From: Anaerolineales bacterium
GTDB taxonomy: Bacteria; Chloroflexota; Anaerolineae; Anaerolineales; UBA4823
Direction: 5' to 3'
Length of the DNA: 9,287 nucleotides
Assembly: GCA_020853835.1 (NCBI GenBank)
Contig: JADYYC010000208.1
Span: 1-9,287, forward strand
Shown here: piece after piece, positions 1 to 6,480 of the stretch
How positions within the stretch are numbered: position 1 is the stretch's first letter
Layout of the letters: the number at the start of each line of letters is the position of its first letter
Made by a program: the position numbers and the translations under genes
The notes under the pieces: model-generated
Told to the model about the DNA's origin: nothing
Seen by the model: only the letters and a program-made list of their open reading frames with translations
The model's database searches: none

Positions 1-102
1 AACAGCCAGCCTGGACGCGCGTTGATTCCGCATCAAGCTCACGGAGGCTGTCCAGAACAAGATTTCGACCCTATTGAGGAGATTACGAAGCTGCTTTTCC
101 AT
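1..102 (-). CDS. Partial CDS, N-terminal 34 codons of an unidentified protein
   Basis: An ATG at 102-100 opens a frame that stays open to the left edge of the window (34 codons, beginning MEKQLRNLLNRVEILFW). It starts 2 nt after the TGA of the upstream 83-residue gene, a spacing typical of co-transcribed, translationally coupled genes. No strong Shine-Dalgarno is visible; initiation may rely on ribosomes ending the preceding gene. The visible part is a short, amphipathic, basic stretch with hydrophobic residues around ILFWTASVSLM, too little to assign a family. The protein is cut by the window edge. Confidence that it is real rests on operon position alone. Confidence 0.45.
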   Translation of the reverse strand, partial: MEKQLRNLLNRVEILFWTASVSLMRNQRASRLAV

Positions 103-104
103 GA

Positions 105-356
105 TCAACGCGACATGCTCATTTTCAAAATCTTTCCCTGCGAATTAACAACCACACGCACGGTGTATAGGAGCGACTTGCGCGTCTCCGTCTCACCTTT
201 TCCTTGAAAAGTCAACACATACCTGAGAGATGGATTTGTGGCGTTGTTCTTTTTCGGCCCAAATGGCTGGATCTTGGGCCGCGTGCCGCGCATTTCGGGA
301 AAGCGGCGGTACACTTCTTTACAAGCATTCGCAATAATCCGCTCGTTCATGGTCAT
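105..356 (-). CDS. Small conserved-looking hypothetical protein (83 aa), coupled to ftsZ
   Basis: The ATG at 356-354 overlaps the ftsZ stop by one base (TAATG), which strongly suggests translational coupling; an in-frame ATG two codons later (MNER) is an alternative start. The product is small and very basic, with no signal peptide or membrane segment. It begins with a helical stretch (NERIIANACKEVYRRFPEMRG), passes through a proline- and lysine-containing segment, and ends in what reads as paired beta strands (YVLTFQGKG, LYTVRVVVNSQGKILKMSMSR). The terminal VRVVV..QGKILK pattern resembles a small alpha-beta protein carrying a beta hairpin. I do not recognise a named family. Its place directly after ftsZ suggests co-expression with division genes but does not establish a role. 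Confidence 0.72.
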   Translation of the reverse strand: MTMNERIIANACKEVYRRFPEMRGTRPKIQPFGPKKNNATNPSLRYVLTFQGKGETETRKSLLYTVRVVVNSQGKILKMSMSR

Positions 357-1486
357 TATCGGATGCGGTTTCTAAAAAAGGGCGGCAGATCGCGCTCTCG
401 ATAGCTGCGCTTTGCGCCGGAGAGCGGCAAAGCTGGCTCGGGCAGGCGTTCCGCAGGCCGTTCTCGTTCCGGACGCAGGCCCATCGTCTCTTCCAGGGTG
501 GGCGAACCCAGGCCCGTGATCATCAGAATGACCTGCAGGCGGTCTCTCATGCGCTCATCGGAGATCACGCCAAACACGATCTCCGTCTGTGGGCCGGTCT
601 GAGCCTGTAAGTTTGCCAGGGCAGATTGAATTTCATACAAAGACAGGTCGTTCCCGCCGGTAAAGTTCACAATTACGCCGCGCGCGTTCGCCAAAGAAAC
701 GGTATCCATCAAGGGATGGTGCAGCGCCTGATCCAAGGCTTGCTCTGCCTTGTGCTCTCCCTGCCCTTGCCCGATGGCCATGAGCGCCCCGCCCCCCAGG
801 AGGATCAGGCGGCGGATGTGAGCAAAATCTACATTGACCAGGCCGGGTTCGGTCACCAACTCGGTAATCCCCTGGACGGACTGGCGAAGCACGTCGTCCG
901 CAAGCCGGAATGCGGTTTCCATGGGCAAGTTGCGCGGCGCCACGTACAACAGCCGGTCATTTGGAATGGCGACCAAAGTATGGGTGTGATCACGCAAGAG
1001 GCTCAATCCCGCCGCGGCGTTCTTCTGGCGGCGGCCCATCTCGAAAGAAAACGGCGTGGTCACGATGGCAATCGTGACCGCCCCCTGGGAGCGGGCGATC
1101 TCGGCTGCAACTGGTATTGAACCTGTGCCGGTGCCGCCGCCCATGCCAGCCGTCAGAAAAACCATATCCGCGCCCGACATGACCGCAGCCAGTTCCTTGC
1201 GGCTCTCCTCTGCCGCAGCCCTGCCCCGCTCGGGGTCCCCACCAGCCCCCAGGCCGCGCGTCGTGTTGGGTCCCAACAGCACCTTCTGCGGCGCTGGGTT
1301 GGTCTTCAATGCCTGAGAATCGGTGTTGGCCGCGATAAAATCAATCCCCCGCAAATCGAGCTCCATCATCCTTTCGACGGCATTGCACCCGCCGCCGCCC
1401 AGCCCAATTACCTTCAACACCGGAAGCGGGCAAACTGGATCGGCGGGACCTGTCATTGTGGTTGAATTTAGCGGATTATCAAACAT
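356..1486 (-). CDS. ftsZ: Cell division protein FtsZ, with divergent T7 loop
   Basis: FtsZ is the tubulin-like GTPase that polymerises at mid-cell to form the Z ring. This 376-aa product carries the family hallmarks in order: VIGLGGGGCNAVERM (residues 26-40), NTDSQAL (54-60), GLGAGGDPERGR (78-89), the tubulin signature GMGGGTGTG (114-122), PFSFEMGRR (145-153), and the C-domain blocks GGALMAIGQ and VNFTGGNDLSLYE. The T7 loop, which completes the GTPase site of the neighbouring subunit, reads NVDFAH (218-223), with His at the place of the catalytic Asp212 of E. coli FtsZ. After a linker of only about 35 residues the protein ends in DLPPFFRNR, a good match to the conserved C-terminal peptide that binds FtsA, SepF or ZipA-type partners. 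I chose the ATG at 1486 because GAGGAG lies 4 nt upstream; a TTG at 1522 in the same frame lacks this site. The gene lies 91 nt after the barrel-like gene and overlaps the next gene by 1 nt. Confidence 0.93.
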   Translation of the reverse strand: MFDNPLNSTTMTGPADPVCPLPVLKVIGLGGGGCNAVERMMELDLRGIDFIAANTDSQALKTNPAPQKVLLGPNTTRGLGAGGDPERGRAAAEESRKELAAVMSGADMVFLTAGMGGGTGTGSIPVAAEIARSQGAVTIAIVTTPFSFEMGRRQKNAAAGLSLLRDHTHTLVAIPNDRLLYVAPRNLPMETAFRLADDVLRQSVQGITELVTEPGLVNVDFAHIRRLILLGGGALMAIGQGQGEHKAEQALDQALHHPLMDTVSLANARGVIVNFTGGNDLSLYEIQSALANLQAQTGPQTEIVFGVISDERMRDRLQVILMITGLGSPTLEETMGLRPERERPAERLPEPALPLSGAKRSYRERDLPPFFRNRIR

Positions 1487-1490
1487 TGAA

Positions 1491-1496
1491 CTCCTC
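1491..1496 (-). promoter_or_regulatory. Ribosome binding site of ftsZ, fixes the start
   Basis: On the minus strand GAGGAG is followed by TTCA and the ATG at 1486. This places the ftsZ start 12 codons inside the longest open frame, which would otherwise begin at a TTG at 1522. Confidence 0.8.
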
Positions 1497-1517
1497 TTCG
1501 CTTTGTGTTCGAAACCT

Positions 1518-1530
1518 CGCAAGACTTGCG
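1518..1530. repeat. 13-bp inverted repeat upstream of ftsZ
   Basis: CGCAAG-A-CTTGCG is a perfect 6-1-6 palindrome, 32 to 44 nt upstream of the ftsZ ATG, in the 91-nt gap after the barrel-like gene. It could be a small operator or a transcript hairpin; the one-base spacer makes a stable hairpin with all six pairs impossible, so a DNA-level site is more likely if it has any role. It may be chance. Confidence 0.3.
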
Positions 1531-1577
1531 TTTATCATTGACCAGTTTATCGAGCTTCTCTCGGGCCCCGCTTCACC

Positions 1578-3086
1578 TTATGGTGCAACTAGCGTGCCAT
1601 TCTCCAGAACCCGTTCCACCTTGCAGCCATTGGCGCGCAGCATTTCGAGGGCTTCGTCCGAAATCGCGCCCGCCCCGCCGACCACAGTAACCCGCGCCGC
1701 CAGGCGGGCTTCTTCCAAAGAGAAACCAATCGTAGGATGGGAATCTTCGAGCAAAGGCTGGATCGAAGCCACGTCCCACTCGGCTGCGCCCCAGGCATAC
1801 AGAGGCAGAAGCACGTAATGCGATATAGCGCGCCCATCTGCTGAAGGGCTTTGATCGTCCTGCAGGAACTTCCCCAGCACGGTTGGGCGTTTGGGGCTGC
1901 TCTCCTCAAGCGGCGTTTTATCCTCGACAATGGCGGGGGGCTGGGTTTGCTCGGCTTTGGAGGGTTCTTCACCTACGGTATCGACCTCGGCTTCGGGAGC
2001 CTGGGACGGGTGTTCAAGCGGGGCATTTTCCTCAACCGGCGCTTCATCAGGCGCCTGATCGCCAGTCTCCAGCCTGACGAGCGCCCGGCGAGCGCCCCAA
2101 CGATAGAAAGCATTGACAACCGGCAGCGGGTCATCGCCCGTTCCAAACCAGGCTTCCCCGGCGTGGGGGCTGTTAGCCTCCGCACACAACAACCACAGAC
2201 AACAACAAATGACATTTGCCGGGATTGCCCCTGGGTCGTTCTCCGGTCCCGCTTCCAATGCCTGCGCGATGACCAGGTTGGTCTGAGCGTGCGCGTTCAA
2301 ATCGGGGCGACCGGTTTGCGGATCGATCGCGTCCGATGGCAGGCTGCCAGCGCGCAGCAACAAGAGAGGCATTTCCCGGCCAAGCTCCTGGCGTGCGATG
2401 CTGTTGTACCAATCAAAGATGCGAAAACCGAGGTGATCCCCGCCCTCGGCTGCTGGGTGATAAGGGCGCGTTTTCGACCAGCGTTCGGGGCCGCCGATCC
2501 CCCAGTCGAGCGGCCTCCCCTTCGTCCAGGCGTAAGCGCTCAACGCCAGCCGTTCCAGCAGACCATTCGGGGCGCGCCTCTGCAAGCCCTGTAGACTGCT
2601 CTGCAAAAAAGATAGATCCCAATAATCGCCGCCCGGTTCGAGGGGAGCCAGGACCGGCGTCAACCCTTCTTCCACGGCGGCCGCAGCGAGCGGCAGGAAT
2701 AGATCCAGAAACCGCTCCACCAGGTCGCTTTGCGCCCAATCCGAAACAGCCCAGCTCCGGCGGGAGTTGGGCGCATCGAAGAAACTGACCCATTGGACGC
2801 CCCAGCGGGCATACTGGCGCAATAACAAATGAATTGTATCCATGGAGGAGTGGACACGAACAGGCATCTGGAAATGTAAAACCGGCTGTATCCCGTTCTC
2901 CACCAACCCCGTAATGAAATATTCGGGGATCGCGCGCTCAAGGGGCGCCAGCATGGTCAGCCACGAAGCACCCATGCGCAGCAGTTCAGGAACCCACTGC
3001 TCCAGGTCCTGAACCTGATAATGAAGCGTGTCCGGATAATAATGAAAACCCAAGCGGCGGGAGGAAATATCTTGTGTTGAGCTCAC
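1578..3086 (-). CDS. Barrel-like protein with acidic linker and cell-wall-binding-like C-terminal domain
   Basis: The 502-aa product has three parts. Residues 1 to about 345 look like a glycoside-hydrolase-type alpha/beta barrel: strands such as RLGFHYYP, GASWLTMLAP, IQPVLHFQMP, GVQWVSFFDAPN and LTPVLAPLEPGGDYW alternate with helices, and Glu150 in PLEPGGDYWD sits where an acid/base residue is often found. The later strand LLLLRAGSLP has no Glu where many such enzymes carry the nucleophile, so activity is doubtful. Residues about 346-420 form a Pro/Glu-rich acidic linker. Residues about 421-502 contain VTVVGGAGAISDEALEMLRANGCKVERV, which resembles the VVGG-GAISD core of cell-wall-binding repeat 2 (PF04122). 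No signal peptide is visible. I chose the GTG at 3086 because GAGG lies 5 nt upstream. It precedes ftsZ on the same strand. Family calls are by eye; true function is unknown. Confidence 0.72.
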   Translation of the reverse strand: MSSTQDISSRRLGFHYYPDTLHYQVQDLEQWVPELLRMGASWLTMLAPLERAIPEYFITGLVENGIQPVLHFQMPVRVHSSMDTIHLLLRQYARWGVQWVSFFDAPNSRRSWAVSDWAQSDLVERFLDLFLPLAAAAVEEGLTPVLAPLEPGGDYWDLSFLQSSLQGLQRRAPNGLLERLALSAYAWTKGRPLDWGIGGPERWSKTRPYHPAAEGGDHLGFRIFDWYNSIARQELGREMPLLLLRAGSLPSDAIDPQTGRPDLNAHAQTNLVIAQALEAGPENDPGAIPANVICCCLWLLCAEANSPHAGEAWFGTGDDPLPVVNAFYRWGARRALVRLETGDQAPDEAPVEENAPLEHPSQAPEAEVDTVGEEPSKAEQTQPPAIVEDKTPLEESSPKRPTVLGKFLQDDQSPSADGRAISHYVLLPLYAWGAAEWDVASIQPLLEDSHPTIGFSLEEARLAARVTVVGGAGAISDEALEMLRANGCKVERVLENGTLVAP

Positions 3087-3197
3087 AGACGCCTCGCAAA
3101 GCGGTTTTGTCAGGATGGTGCAAGAACTATGCCCCAGGTCTGATCTTTGGAGGCTGGATAATCGTCCCTTGAAATTACAGGACTGTAGATGCGACGC

Positions 3198-3228
3198 TTA
3201 CATACATACAACAGAATTCTTATATAAT
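3198..3228 (+). promoter_or_regulatory. Probable sigma-70-type promoter of the thioredoxin-TPR gene
   Basis: A perfect TATAAT lies at 3223-3228. The best -35 candidates are TTACAT at 3198-3203 (19-bp spacer) or ACATAC at 3200-3205 (17-bp spacer), both weak. Transcription would begin near 3235, leaving a leader of about 75 nt before the ATG at 3311. The region 3087-3197 holds no clear minus-strand promoter for the divergent gene. Confidence 0.5.
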
Positions 3229-3310
3229 GCTGGTACAATGCGAATGGTGCATGCAGCCGCGTCTATCGGGCTGGCCTGCAGCGGTTTTAGTGACTGGAGA
3301 TTTAGAAAAA

Positions 3311-4144
3311 ATGACATCGAATTTCATTGTTAATGTCTCAGAATCTGACTTTGAGATCGAAGTGCTGGCCTACTCGCAGCAGGTGCCGGTTGTGGTGGAT
3401 TTTTGGGCTGAATGGTGCGGGCCCTGCCGAACGCTGGGACCGATGCTGGAACGGCTGGCGGAAGAGGGTCAGGGCAGTTTCCGCCTGGCCAAATTGAACG
3501 TAGATGAGAACAACAGCCTGGCAATCCGATACGGCATTCACGGCATCCCGGCTGTCAAGGCTTTTCGAGATGGGAAAATGGTCGCGGAATTTACGGGCGT
3601 CCAGCCAGAGCCGCGTATACGAGAATTTTTGCGTTCGATTGCCCCTACAAAGAGCGATCTGGCGCTTGAAAAAGGGATGAGCCTGTTATATCTGCGCCAG
3701 TACGGGCGCGCAGAGACCGAGTTCCGCCAAATACTCCAGGAGAATCCGAGCCAACCGGCTGCGTTGCTCGGGCTGGCAAAGTGCCTGATCTTCTTGGGCG
3801 AGATCGATGAGAGCAGCCACATCCTGCAGAGCATTCCTGCCAGCAAGGAATTCAATGCCGCTCAATCGCTGCTTCCCTTAGTACAAGAAATCGAATGGCT
3901 GCGCTCTGGCAAGCCGGCGCCAGACGTTTCACCCCTCGAATCCGCTTACAGGCGGGCGCTCGAATTGGTGCTGCGCGGCAATCACGAGGCGGCTATGGAT
4001 GGGTTGCTGGATATTCTGCGCGAGGATAAGCGGTTCAAAGATGGCAAAGCCAGGCTGGTTTTTCTCGCCCTGCTCGAGCTGCTGGGAGACGAAGACCCCA
4101 TTGTGCGTGAATATCGCGCCGAGCTGGCCTCAGTCTTGTTTTAG
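3311..4144 (+). CDS. ybbN: Thioredoxin-TPR protein, CnoX/YbbN-like co-chaperone
   Basis: This 277-aa cytoplasmic protein has an N-terminal thioredoxin fold (residues about 1-113) followed by TPR-like helices (about 118-277), the same order and nearly the same length as CnoX (YbbN, about 284 aa), a holdase that protects proteins from oxidation and hands them to GroEL or DnaK. The active site is WCGPC (35-39), with the cis-proline motif GIP near residue 81, so it should be redox active, unlike E. coli YbbN whose motif lacks the first Cys. The TPR part contains ALEKGMSLLYLRQYGRAETEF and AALLGLAKCLIFLGEIDES. I start it at 3311: homology to thioredoxins begins there and GGAGA lies at 3296-3300. 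The longer in-frame ATG at 3227 falls inside the -10 box and so cannot be the start. A strong terminator follows 30 nt after the stop. Confidence 0.88.
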   Translation: MTSNFIVNVSESDFEIEVLAYSQQVPVVVDFWAEWCGPCRTLGPMLERLAEEGQGSFRLAKLNVDENNSLAIRYGIHGIPAVKAFRDGKMVAEFTGVQPEPRIREFLRSIAPTKSDLALEKGMSLLYLRQYGRAETEFRQILQENPSQPAALLGLAKCLIFLGEIDESSHILQSIPASKEFNAAQSLLPLVQEIEWLRSGKPAPDVSPLESAYRRALELVLRGNHEAAMDGLLDILREDKRFKDGKARLVFLALLELLGDEDPIVREYRAELASVLF

Positions 4145-4173
4145 TTGAACTTGACGCGCCTCAGTCAATAATA

Positions 4174-4215
4174 AAAGGCACAGCGCCTCACCTGCAAGAG
4201 AGGCGCTGTGCCTTT
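4174..4215. terminator. Bidirectional intrinsic terminator between ybbN and the 6S-like RNA
   Basis: A perfect 16-bp stem (4174-4189 with 4200-4215; arms AAAGGCACAGCGCCTC and its complement) encloses a 10-nt loop. On the plus strand it ends in TTTATTAATTCTT, on the minus strand in TTTTATTATT. It can thus end ybbN from the left and the minus-strand RNA (and aspS read-through) from the right. Confidence 0.88.
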
Positions 4216-4234
4216 ATTAATTCTTCGATCATGA

Positions 4235-4410
4235 CCAGAACCCCACCGAGCCGTGTGCTGCCTAGTTCTGAACCTGCCTTCGCAGGTTGGGTCTCGCCTC
4301 AATCGCTTCGCCTTGGCCCTAGCCTATCGCGTCACGATTTGAAGATTGAAACCCGATTAAAAATTGTTGGCTCAGAACCGGTATTGCGGCATCACGCGCA
4401 CGGCAGGGTA
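4235..4410 (-). ncRNA. ssrS: Probable 6S RNA
   Basis: 6S RNA mimics an open promoter and binds sigma-70 RNA polymerase. Reading the minus strand from about 4409, the ends pair (ACCC 4409-4406 with GGGT 4243-4240; CCGTG 4403-4399 with CACGG 4255-4251; TGCC 4391-4388 with GGCA 4262-4259). A 10-bp helix follows (GUUCUGAGCC 4378-4369 with GGUUCAGAAC 4274-4265, one G-U pair). Then comes a central bubble: a 14-nt AU-rich 5' side (4368-4355, nt 42-55) and a 3' side holding a small hairpin (CCTGC-GAAG-GCAGG core, 4288-4271). An apical arm is closed by GGGT/ACCC and TCAATC/GATTGA (4354-4344 with 4304-4289). E. coli 6S has the same order, a similar length (184 nt), CUGAGCC just before the bubble at nt 43-44, and a small hairpin on the 3' side. 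An extended -10 box precedes it and a terminator follows. The RNA may run on to the terminator near 4168 before trimming. Identity was judged by eye. Confidence 0.72.
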
Positions 4411-4415
4411 TCTAT

Positions 4416-4424
4416 CTTATACCA
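4416..4424 (-). promoter_or_regulatory. Extended -10 promoter of the 6S-like RNA
   Basis: The minus strand reads TGGTATAAG, matching the extended -10 form TGnTATAAT with one mismatch. A start about 7 nt further on (near 4409) coincides with the first paired base of the RNA closing stem. No good -35 box is visible, which is common with extended -10 promoters. Confidence 0.55.
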
Positions 4425-4484
4425 TAAAAGAAAATTTGTGAGTAGGTGATTCACATTAGAGAATACGCCAAACCTGGCAATAAA

Positions 4485-6260
4485 TCAGTTTTTTGGCGGC
4501 ACAACCCGAATATGTAAGTCTTCGAGCTGTTTCGGTTCAACAGGTGAAGGAGCATCGCCCATCACGTCCCTGGCGGCCTGGTTTTTGGGAAATGCGATCA
4601 CTTCGCGGATGTTTGGCTCGCCCGCCAGTATCATGCAAATGCGGTCGATGCCGGGAGCGATGCCGCCATGCGGCGGTGTGCCGTATTCGAAGGCTTCTAA
4701 CAGGTGACCAAAGCGTTCGCGCGCCACGTCCGGCTCCAACCCGATCAGCGCAAAAACTTTCTCCTGGAGCTGGCGGTCATGTATCCGGATCGATCCGCCG
4801 CCCACTTCATAATTATTCAAGACCATGTCATATTGCTGGCCGCGCGCTTTTCCAGGGTCGACATCCAGCAGCGGGATGTCCTCCGGCATGGGCGAGGTGA
4901 ACAGGTGGTGGCTGGGATCCCAGCGCTGCTCTTCTTCCGACCAGCTTACAAAAGGAAAATCTGTCACCCAACAGAAAGCCAGCACGTCCGGGTCGGCCAA
5001 TTGCAGCCGCTCCGCGAGCAGGACGCGCAGGCGTGCCAGCGTCTCGAATACCACGGCAGGCCTGTCGGCCACGAACAAGAGCAAGTCGCCCGGCTCCGCC
5101 TCCAAACGAGTCATTAGAGCTTCCAACGATTCAGGCGTGAGGAATTTCGCAAATGTGGAACGCATCTCCTGATCCTTCGGCAGGGCGATATAAGCAAGGC
5201 CCTTTGCGCCAAAGTTCCTGGCGTATTCGGTCAGTTCATCGATTTGCTTGCGGGTGTAATCGGCGCAACCCTTGGCGTTGAGGGCGCGCACGTCCCCGCC
5301 CTGTGCAAGCGCAGCTTCGAAGACTTTGAAGCCGCTGTTCTCGACCAGGTCGCGCACATCTTTCAATTCCAGACCGTAGCGCAAGTCGGGGTTGTCCTTG
5401 CCAAATCGCTCCATCACTTCTCGATAGGTGAAGCGCGGCCAGGGGCTGGCAAACAGCCGTTTATGAGGCGTCACCTCGGCCACCATTTTGGTGAAGAGCT
5501 CTTCGGCCAGCGCCATGACGTCCTCCCGCTCAACAAAGGACATTTCCAGGTCGAGCTGGGTGAATTCGGGCTGGCGGTCGCCCCGCTGATCCTCGTCCCT
5601 GAAGCAGCGCGCAATCTGGAAATAACGCTCGACGCCGGCGACCATCAGCAACTGTTTGAGCTGCTGGGGAGACTGCGGCAGGGCGTAAAACTCGCCCGGG
5701 TGCAGGCGCGAAGGCACCAGGTAGTCGCGGGCGCCCTCGGGCGTGGTCTTGAAAAGGATGGGCGTTTCCACTTCGATAAAGCCGTGATCGTTGAGAAAGT
5801 CCCTGATAAATTTCACAACCCGGTGGCGCAGGAGGATGTTGCGGCTCATTTGCTCCCGGCGCAGATCCAGATACCGGTAGCGCAGGCGCGTGTTTTCGTC
5901 GACTTCTTCATCCTTGTTGATCGAAAAAGGCGTGGTTTTTGCGGGGTTCAAGATCCGCACTTCGGACGTCTCCACTTCGATTTCACCCGTCGCGAGATGA
6001 GGATTCTCGGACCCGGGCGGCCGGCTGCGCACCGTTCCTGTGACCTGGATCACCCACTCGTTGCGGACGTCCTCCAATTTTTGATGCGCCTGTGGCGAGG
6101 TAGCCGGGTCGGCTACTACCTGGACCAGACCGAACCGGTCGCGCAGATCGACAAAGGTAATCCCCCCGTGATCTCGGCGGCGATGCACCCACCCCGCCAG
6201 TTCGACCTGCTGTCCGATATGCGCGCGGCGCAGTTCTCCACAGGTATGCGTTTTATACAT
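4485..6260 (-). CDS. aspS: Aspartyl-tRNA synthetase, probably non-discriminating (Asp/Asn)
   Basis: The 591-aa product is a full-length bacterial class IIb AspRS, which attaches aspartate to tRNA in the cytoplasm. In order it shows the N-terminal OB-fold anticodon domain (GWVHRRRDHGGITFVDLRDR, residues 23-42), motif 1 (about 145-170), motif 2 (YFQIARCFRDEDQRGDRQPEFTQLD with Arg221), the bacterial GAD insertion, and motif 3 (GIAPGIDRI, Arg540). His31 and Gly83 equal the residues reported to relax tRNA specificity in Pseudomonas aeruginosa AspRS, so it likely also makes Asp-tRNA(Asn) for GatCAB amidation. The ATG at 6260 is chosen because AGGAGG lies just upstream (about 4 nt from GAGGAG); the longer frame starting at 6326 overlaps the leader terminator and lacks homology. 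It lies behind an attenuator-like leader. No Asn amidotransferase genes are in view. Confidence 0.96.
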   Translation of the reverse strand: MYKTHTCGELRRAHIGQQVELAGWVHRRRDHGGITFVDLRDRFGLVQVVADPATSPQAHQKLEDVRNEWVIQVTGTVRSRPPGSENPHLATGEIEVETSEVRILNPAKTTPFSINKDEEVDENTRLRYRYLDLRREQMSRNILLRHRVVKFIRDFLNDHGFIEVETPILFKTTPEGARDYLVPSRLHPGEFYALPQSPQQLKQLLMVAGVERYFQIARCFRDEDQRGDRQPEFTQLDLEMSFVEREDVMALAEELFTKMVAEVTPHKRLFASPWPRFTYREVMERFGKDNPDLRYGLELKDVRDLVENSGFKVFEAALAQGGDVRALNAKGCADYTRKQIDELTEYARNFGAKGLAYIALPKDQEMRSTFAKFLTPESLEALMTRLEAEPGDLLLFVADRPAVVFETLARLRVLLAERLQLADPDVLAFCWVTDFPFVSWSEEEQRWDPSHHLFTSPMPEDIPLLDVDPGKARGQQYDMVLNNYEVGGGSIRIHDRQLQEKVFALIGLEPDVARERFGHLLEAFEYGTPPHGGIAPGIDRICMILAGEPNIREVIAFPKNQAARDVMGDAPSPVEPKQLEDLHIRVVPPKN

Positions 6261-6281
6261 GGCACTCCTCCTCGATATCAT

Positions 6282-6314
6282 AAAAAATCGCCCTACGCAT
6301 TCTTGCGTCGGGCG
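6282..6314 (-). terminator. Leader terminator just upstream of aspS
   Basis: Minus strand: CGCCC-G-ACGCA, loop AGAA, TGCGT-A-GGGCG, then ATTTTTT. Two 5-bp blocks are separated by one G/A mismatch and followed by six T (6287-6282), 22 nt before the aspS ATG. Its 5' arm is shared with the antiterminator. Confidence 0.75.
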
Positions 6315-6375
6315 ACCGGATGGCAAATTGAGTCCTTAAGAGCCAGGCAAACAGCGCCTGACCGCCCGACGCAGG

Positions 6376-6480
6376 TCAACCTCCCCGCTGGCGCGGAAAT
6401 TGGGGTCGAGAGACCGCCTCCAAAATTGGGTAACCACCGCGGGCGATAAAATATAGGGCGTAATCATAGTCAAAATTCAT
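6376..6480 (-). CDS. Candidate 34-codon leader ORF with early Asp codons
   Basis: The ATG at 6480-6478 opens a frame beginning MNFDYDYALYF, with Asp at codons 4 (GAC) and 6 (GAT), and stops with TGA at 6378-6376, 3 nt before the antiterminator 5' arm starts at 6373-6372. A ribosome ending here would cover that arm and favour the terminator; one stalled on the Asp codons would leave it free. The upstream GGATCGGG is a weak ribosome binding site. Two other short frames exist in the same leader: a six-codon MDRDEF (6490-6470, two Asp) and a 43-codon frame (6467-6336). Coding is unproven; the placement of the stop is the main support. Confidence 0.3.
   Translation of the reverse strand: MNFDYDYALYFIARGGYPILEAVSRPQFPRQRGG

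Noticed and set aside
1851..2594. 247-aa plus-strand frame opposite the barrel-like gene
   Set aside because: Antisense shadow with low-complexity, Arg-rich composition and no ribosome binding site.
3227..3310. N-terminal extension of the thioredoxin-TPR frame starting at 3227
   Set aside because: The ATG lies inside the perfect -10 box and the added 28 residues do not resemble thioredoxin; the ATG at 3311 fits both the domain and a GGAGA site.
3115..3333. Plus-strand 72-aa frame with a lipobox-like LACSG
   Set aside because: It spans the promoter and leader of the thioredoxin-TPR gene, overlaps its start in another frame, and has no ribosome binding site or family resemblance.
4235..4410. 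SRP RNA, RNase P RNA or tmRNA as alternatives for the structured RNA
   Set aside because: None of their signature sequences (SRP helix 8 core, RNase P conserved core, tmRNA tRNA-like ends) is present, whereas the 6S architecture fits throughout.
6428..6440. T-box-like GCGGTGGTTACCC in the aspS leader
   Set aside because: It departs from AGGGUGGNACCGCG, is far from the terminator, and takes no part in the antiterminator pairing; no specifier-loop features were found.
5244..6449. Long 401-aa plus-strand frame opposite aspS
   Set aside because: It is the antisense shadow of aspS; the minus-strand protein has all AspRS motifs and the plus frame resembles nothing.
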